The position numbers were made by a program, and so were the translations under genes. This document shows positions 59,312 to 64,000 of a stretch of 64,000 nucleotides of DNA, piece after piece; within the stretch, counting starts at the first letter, position 1; every line of letters begins with the position of its first letter. The DNA comes from Adiantum capillus-veneris (Eukaryota > Streptophyta > Polypodiopsida > Polypodiales > Pteridaceae). The notes below the pieces were generated by a model. It was not told where the DNA came from. It did not search any database and saw only the letters and a list, made by a program, of their open reading frames with translations. Location: NCBI GenBank assembly GCA_014529385.2, contig CM043954.1, positions 3,146,501-3,210,500 on the forward strand, written 5' to 3'.

Positions 59312-60117
59312 CGTCAACAGTTTGTGACAGGTACATGGAATAAAGTTAGGAACATACATCAAGAGCTGGAGACAGGGAAGATTGTAGAAGAGAGTTGTAG
59401 CAGAAAGAGGCCACCCATAATGTTGGCACTCGCTTACAACTGAAAAGTCCACCAAAGGATCTTTAACAGTAGACTCCAATTCCAAAGCCAACAAGCGAAC
59501 CCCAACAAACGAGTGCAATCCACCACAAAGTAGTCCTGCAAAGACCCAAAGAAGCGAAAGAGAGAAAGGCCTACGCCATCTCAAGCAGCAATCCAAGAGC
59601 TATCACAACTGCAACCTGTTTTTTAATTATAAAATCTGTTCGGCATTCCTATAGGGTTTGCTATATGTGCCAAAACAGTGGCTTTATCTTGCCTCTTTGT
59701 TTTGAGATTGAAATGCAAGCATTAAGTTTTTTTGCTGTGTTCTCCTTGTTGAAAACTCTTCAAAGTTAAATCCCACTGCCCAGTTAGCTTGACTCGTTAT
59801 TTTGCCCACCACTTTTCACGAAGTCATTCTTAAGTAATTGTTGCGTTGTTCTTTCTTTGTTTTGTTTGAATTTTTTTTGTTGATTATCAATTAAGGGTTT
59901 CTTTTTCCCTTCATGTTTCTTGGTTGGTGTTTTGTGCAAGTGTTGTAGCCCTCTTTAGTTTGTTATGATCTTATAAAGGTATTTGTTTATTTGGATTCTT
60001 GAAGAATAGTAAATTGCTGCTTTCTTGCTTAAACCATGCTAAGTTTATGATAAGGCGCTCGTTGCTACTGTGTATCGCCCGCCTCATAGTCCCCCTCGTA
60101 TTGCTCGCTCTCCAACC

Positions 60118-60148
<31 letters not shown>

Positions 60149-60199
60149 AAAAAAAAAACCACCACCACCACAGAAGACTTCACTTTGCCTGTGCCTCAA
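59312..60199. other. Stretch without recognised genes, with C/A homopolymers
   Basis: A 112-codon minus-strand open stretch (59596-59258) has no recognisable motif. From 59640 the sequence is AT-rich. A C23 run (60116-60138) abuts an A20 run (60139-60158) and a CCA tract. A possible cause is a retroelement tail or assembly problem. Confidence 0.45.
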
Positions 60200-60275
60200 C
60201 AGTGATGGATTTTTGACATTGCTCGCCGGAGCTTTCGCACAGAGTTGTCTTCATTCGGTACCCTTTCCTCCACAG

Positions 60276-61354
60276 CAGCAGACACAGAATGGCGGGCCCT
60301 GCTCCACCACAGAGGGACTCCTCAGAAGCCCCCTTGCCCGACCTCGTGGAGCCGACCCTTCGACTTGCTCTTTTGCCAGAAGAGCAAGCAAGCTTGATGG
60401 CCGAGGTGGAATGCTTGTAAGCCTCCTCGGTTATTTGCAAGATTATTGGCACTCCACCCAATCGAGGCGAGGTTCGGGATTTACTTCAGGCCTGACTCCT
60501 CTCCGATGTGGGCAAGATCACCGATGCCCAGATCCTCGGGAGAGGGTATTATCAGATAGAGTTCGAGTCTTCAAAGATGACGGCCAAGGTGATATCGATG
60601 AGCCCGCTCAGTATCTGAGCAGCTCGAGCTTACTTCGGACGATGGCATCATGGTTTCGACCCTACTACAAATGTGCTTGAGGAGGAGGCCGACTTGCCTA
60701 TCTCGGTCTGCTTTCCAGGCCTGAGGAGGGAGTACCTCCCTCTTCTTCGCAGGATTGGTTCCATGTTCGGGTTAGTTGTGGAGTCACCGCGCACTGCAAC
60801 TTCAATTGTGGCCAAGGCCGCAGGTTTACCTATCGTGGGGGTTCTTGTTAGAGACACACACTCCCTCTCGAAGGTGATACTGTTGCCTCGGGTGAGCGAG
60901 GATAGGATCAGATAGTGTGGAGTATTCGGGTCTCCCGAATCAGTGCTTTATTTGCCGGCAGATGGGCCACTTAGCAAAGGCCTGTCCTCGTAGGAGATCT
61001 CGACCCACAACACATGCGTAGACTCCCAAGGCTGAGCATGCCTACCAGAAAGATACCCGGGACACACAGACTGGTACCTCGACAGAGGCCAAAGATTAGA
61101 TAGCTGACGGTTGGCAGCAGGTGCCTGGCCGCCGTCAGTAGGGACAGGCTGGCCACACTGCTCCCCCTGGTGGCCGACCTCCTGCAGCTAAGCAGCATTG
61201 GATTCCGACAGGGAACTGTTTTGAACCCTTCAACAGGACCCCCCTGAGGAGGCTCCCTCCACCTCAGCTCCACCGTCCTCCCCCCCTCCACCCTCAGACG
61301 CCTCCCCCTCCTCCACCTTCACCCCCACCTCCCGCTCCTCTCTCCCCGGTGGGG
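60276..61354 (+). pseudogene. LINE ORF1-like (DUF4283/zinc knuckle) protein, broken
   Basis: Read across frameshifts and stops, the plus strand gives MAGPAPPQRDSSEA, ICKIIGTPPNRGEVRDLLQA, then SDVGKITDAQILGRGYYQIEFESSK. After a stop, AYFGRWHHGFDPTTN, then PISVCFPGLRREYLPLLRRI, AAGLPIVGVLVRDTHSLSKV and, in the next frame, VEYSGLPNQCFICRQMGHLA with KACPRR. The series 'RGYYxIEFES', 'RWHHGFDP', 'FPGLxxEY', 'VEYxxLPxxCFxCxxxGHxxxxCP' is that of the DUF4283-knuckle protein encoded by ORF1 of many plant LINEs, an RNA-binding protein. A Pro-rich tail follows, and the frame is cut by solo LTR J. Confidence 0.65.
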
Positions 61355-62547
61355 TGTCACGTGACACATCCAACCCTATGTGTCCGTGGACAAGCTACAG
61401 CATGACCAGGGTTCAGTTCAATCAAGTCAGTCTAGAATAGGAAGTGATCTGGCACTTATGTGAGTCTGTTCGCAGACCGTGCATGTCCAGACACTTAGAA
61501 TAGATGCATATCCTCTGGTTGCACACAGCATGATCATCAGCATTACCATTAGAATCCATCAGGAGCATTTTCTAGTGCACAAAACCTATTTTCCCTATTT
61601 TTGACATTTTTCACTTATTATTTTTAAGTGAGTTTTGTTGGGAACTAGGTAGGGCAATTTCAATAAGATAATATAATAAGGAAACCAGAGCTAGCACTTT
61701 CTGGCAGAAGAGGCAACAGGAACCAAGGTTCAACAGGCAACTTCTCAGCAGAACCCCATCAGAAGACCTAGCGTTTTGCAAACTGCAACACCTAGCGTTT
61801 TTTGGATCAAGACCAGCCCTGGCGTTTTTGTTCAGCAGATGAGCCTCGGCTACCGCAAGACAGCAGGAACCTTAGCGTTTTTGTAGCAAATAGCAGTTTT
61901 CAGCCCTAGCGTTTTTGCATCAGCCTGAGACCATCAGCGTTTTTGCAGATCTTTGCGACGGAATCAGCCCTAGACTCAGCGTTTTCAGTTTTCAGCAGTC
62001 AGTTTACACAGTAGAACCCCCAAACCTCGCAGATCTCACCTTCCTGCAGGCAGATCCTCGCCGCACGATCAGATCCCACGAAGTTTGCAGTTTCAACCCG
62101 AAAAACGCAGATTTCAGCATCTACGTTTTCAGCGCGTCGTCGTTGCATCGTCGTCATCACCGACATAGAGTCAGAAGTCAGCAGATAAATATTTGCAGAT
62201 TTCAACCTTTAGCATTTTTAGATTTCAGCCCATCTCGTCGTCGTCGACATCCTCGGCAAGTCCAAGCATTGTAGAGATTTGTGCAATCAATAGTAGACCG
62301 CTCTCGCCATAGAGAGTGGGGCCTTCGGAGGAGGGTTTGACAACATTTTGGTGTCGTATTCTCTTCTCTCTCTATCTCTCAGTCTCAACACCTTCATTCA
62401 TAATGTTCACCACTTTGTTTGTGTCCATTGCACTCTCTCACTAAAGGAACGGAAGGCTCTCCCTTCCGTAAATAAAAGGAACCTTGAGCACAGTTCGGAG
62501 CACTCATCTTGAGCAAAGTTCAATATTCACTTCCGCTCCACCTTACA
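61355..62547 (+). mobile_element. Solo LTR J of the A-family gypsy elements
   Basis: 1,193 bp, TGTCACGTGACA to CACCTTACA, with a perfect TGGGG duplication (61350-61354 and 62548-62552) inside the LINE ORF1-like tail. It has the hairpin at 62298-62319 and the second stem-loop near 62445-62467. Confidence 0.92.
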
Positions 62548-63092
62548 TGGGGCCCTCAGCTTCATCTCCTGACCCATCCCACACTCCTCAGACGCAAGGG
62601 ATTGGACACACATCTGCAGCGAGACGATCTCTTGGTGGTGCTTTCGCTACGAGTCGCGTGGCTAGGGAGGGACAACTCCATCTAAGGTCGTCTCTTCTGG
62701 TTCAGACCTCTCCTTTTGCAAGAGTCCCTCAGGGTTTCACCAGCTTTGACATTCGCAGACGATGAGACTTCTTCGATTATAGCTTCACACGCTTCCTAGG
62801 TGATTCTTCTCCCGACTTGGAGGAGGCTTGCTTTAGAGTCCACGTCCTCTTTCTAGCAGCCCGAGGCACTGAGGCTCTGGATACAGCGGTAGGTTTCTCC
62901 TTTCCGTTGTGCGACAGGGATCCTACAATGGACCTTGCACACAATTCTTGACTGGCTCCAGGTCCAGGCACCTGAGTTCTCACACCACATAGGGGACCTA
63001 GGGGTGACAGACCTGGCACAGACACTTTGGCCTTTAGCCAAGTTAAGTGTGACGCTGCCGGATAGAGCTAATACTCAGAGCCCCCCTTGCTA
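62548..63092 (+). pseudogene. Continuation of the LINE ORF1-like region after solo LTR J
   Basis: Removing J and one TGGGG copy continues the Pro/Ser-rich frame with PSASSPDPSHTPQTQGIGHT and SAARRSLGGAFATSRVARE, up to DIRRR and a stop at about 62765. Further readable sequence (DFFDYSFTRFLGDSSPDLEE) continues after the stop until LTR K. No RT was reached. Confidence 0.5.
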
Positions 63093-64000
63093 TGTCACGT
63101 GACACATCCAACCCTATGTGTCCGTGGACAAGCTACAGCATGACCAGGGTTCAGTCAGTCAAGTCAGTCTAGAATAGGAAGTGATATGGCACTTTTGTGA
63201 GTGTGTTCGTAGACCGTGCATGTCTAGACACTTAGATTAGATGCATATCCTCTGGTTGCACACAGCATGACCATTAGATTCCAGTCAGAACCCATCAGTA
63301 GCATTTTTACAGTGCTAGACCTATTTCCCCAGTTTTGTTGGAAACTAGGTAGGGCAATTTTGCTAAGATAATATATAAGCAAACCAGAGTTAGCACTTTC
63401 TGGCAGAAGAGGCAGCAGGAGCACTCGCTCAACAGGCAACTTCTCAGCAGAACCCCCAGATGCCCTTGCGTTTTTGCATCACAGTAGAAGGCTAGCGTTT
63501 TTGGACCAGATCAGCCCGCGTTTTTGCTCTTGCAGATCCTTGGCGGCAGCAAGAAGCAACAGACTCCCCAGCGTTAGCAGATTCTCCACAGCAAGACTAT
63601 TTTCAGCCCTACCGTTTTTGCATCTGCAAGACACTTCAACGTTTTTGCAGATCTTCGCGACGGAATCCCCACAAGCATCAGCGTTTTCAGTTTTCAATAG
63701 TCAGACTCCACAGTAGAACCCCCGAACCTCGCATATCTCACCTTCTTGCAACAGTTCCTCGCCGCATGGTCAGATTCCGCAAGGTCTACAGATTCAGCCT
63801 GGAAAACGCAGATTTCAACATCTGCGTTTTCAGCGCGTCGTCGTTGCATTGTCGTCATTGCCGTCGTCACCGACATAGAGTCAGAATTCAGCATATAAAG
63901 ATATGCAGATTTCAGCCCTTAGCATTTTCAGATTTCAGCCCGTCTCGTCGTCGTCCTCATCGTCGTCGACATCGTCGGCAAGTCCAAGCATTGTAGAGAT
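63093..64000 (+). repeat. LTR K of the A-family, cut by the window end
   Basis: Starts TGTCACGTGACA and follows solo LTR J closely (TATA region near 63370, TAGCGTTTTT motifs, GTC/CGT triplets near 63830-63970). It ends at the window edge before the terminal hairpins. The left flank TGCTA (63088-63092) is the candidate duplication. Whether it is solo or the 5' LTR of an element cannot be told. Confidence 0.88.

Noticed and set aside
60971-61291. 106-codon minus-strand frame
   Set aside because: It is antisense to the zinc-knuckle and Pro-rich part of the LINE ORF1-like region.

Overview
The window is repeat-dense land-plant DNA. Nearly all of it is LTR retrotransposons, most of them nested, and one split host gene shows through. 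Primer-binding sites match the 3' end of plant initiator tRNA-Met (TGGTATCAGAGC and close variants). Ty3/gypsy and Ty1/copia elements are both present, and there are two LINE fragments. Four exons at 47.2-47.8 kb encode part of a tubulin tyrosine ligase-like protein of the TTLL9/TTLL1 type. These are axonemal tubulin-glutamylating enzymes, typical of organisms with cilia or flagella. I therefore infer a land plant with flagellate sperm (fern, lycophyte, bryophyte or cycad-like), most plausibly one with a large genome and long TE-filled introns. No bacterial features, rRNA, tRNA genes or CRISPR arrays were seen.

Layout. 1-4154: element G, a decayed minus-strand LTR element. 4155-5319: a composite of inverted, truncated and tandem LTR pieces. 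5092-11657: element A, a full-domain but broken Ty3/gypsy element on the plus strand (gag, protease, RT, RNase H, integrase, chromodomain-like tail). 11658-45035: a nest built on element F (minus strand). Its reading frame is interrupted by B (12062-16275), C (16590-27554, itself carrying copia-1 at 19607-24867 and a solo LTR at 25446-26717), copia-2 (28326-33503), D (34153-37866) and E (39947-44769). Each insertion is bounded by a perfect 5-bp target-site duplication. 45036-48400: leader of another LTR element, a LINE endonuclease fragment and the TTLL9-like exons. 48410-55102: element H, a gag-protease-only LTR element whose 5' LTR was hit by element I (48482-51518). 55103-60200: a copia relic, an unidentified decayed reading frame split by a solo I LTR, and an H-family LTR. 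60200-63092: a LINE ORF1-like region split by solo LTR J. 63093-64000: the start of another LTR (K).

Main biological point. Five gypsy copies (B, C, D, E, F) share an architecture I do not recognise from described families. The segment for reverse transcriptase and RNase H is replaced by an Asp/His-rich repeat domain (units like KHDDLxDxD). This is followed by a remnant of the integrase zinc-binding region and, in B, D and E, sequence related to the chromodomain-like tail. They share LTRs, primer-binding site and gag with autonomous element A. They appear to be a non-autonomous lineage that spread repeatedly, because they sit at distinct sites with target-site duplications, and three copies keep long open stretches of this chimeric frame. 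All statements on homology come from reading the sequence by eye; no database search was run.
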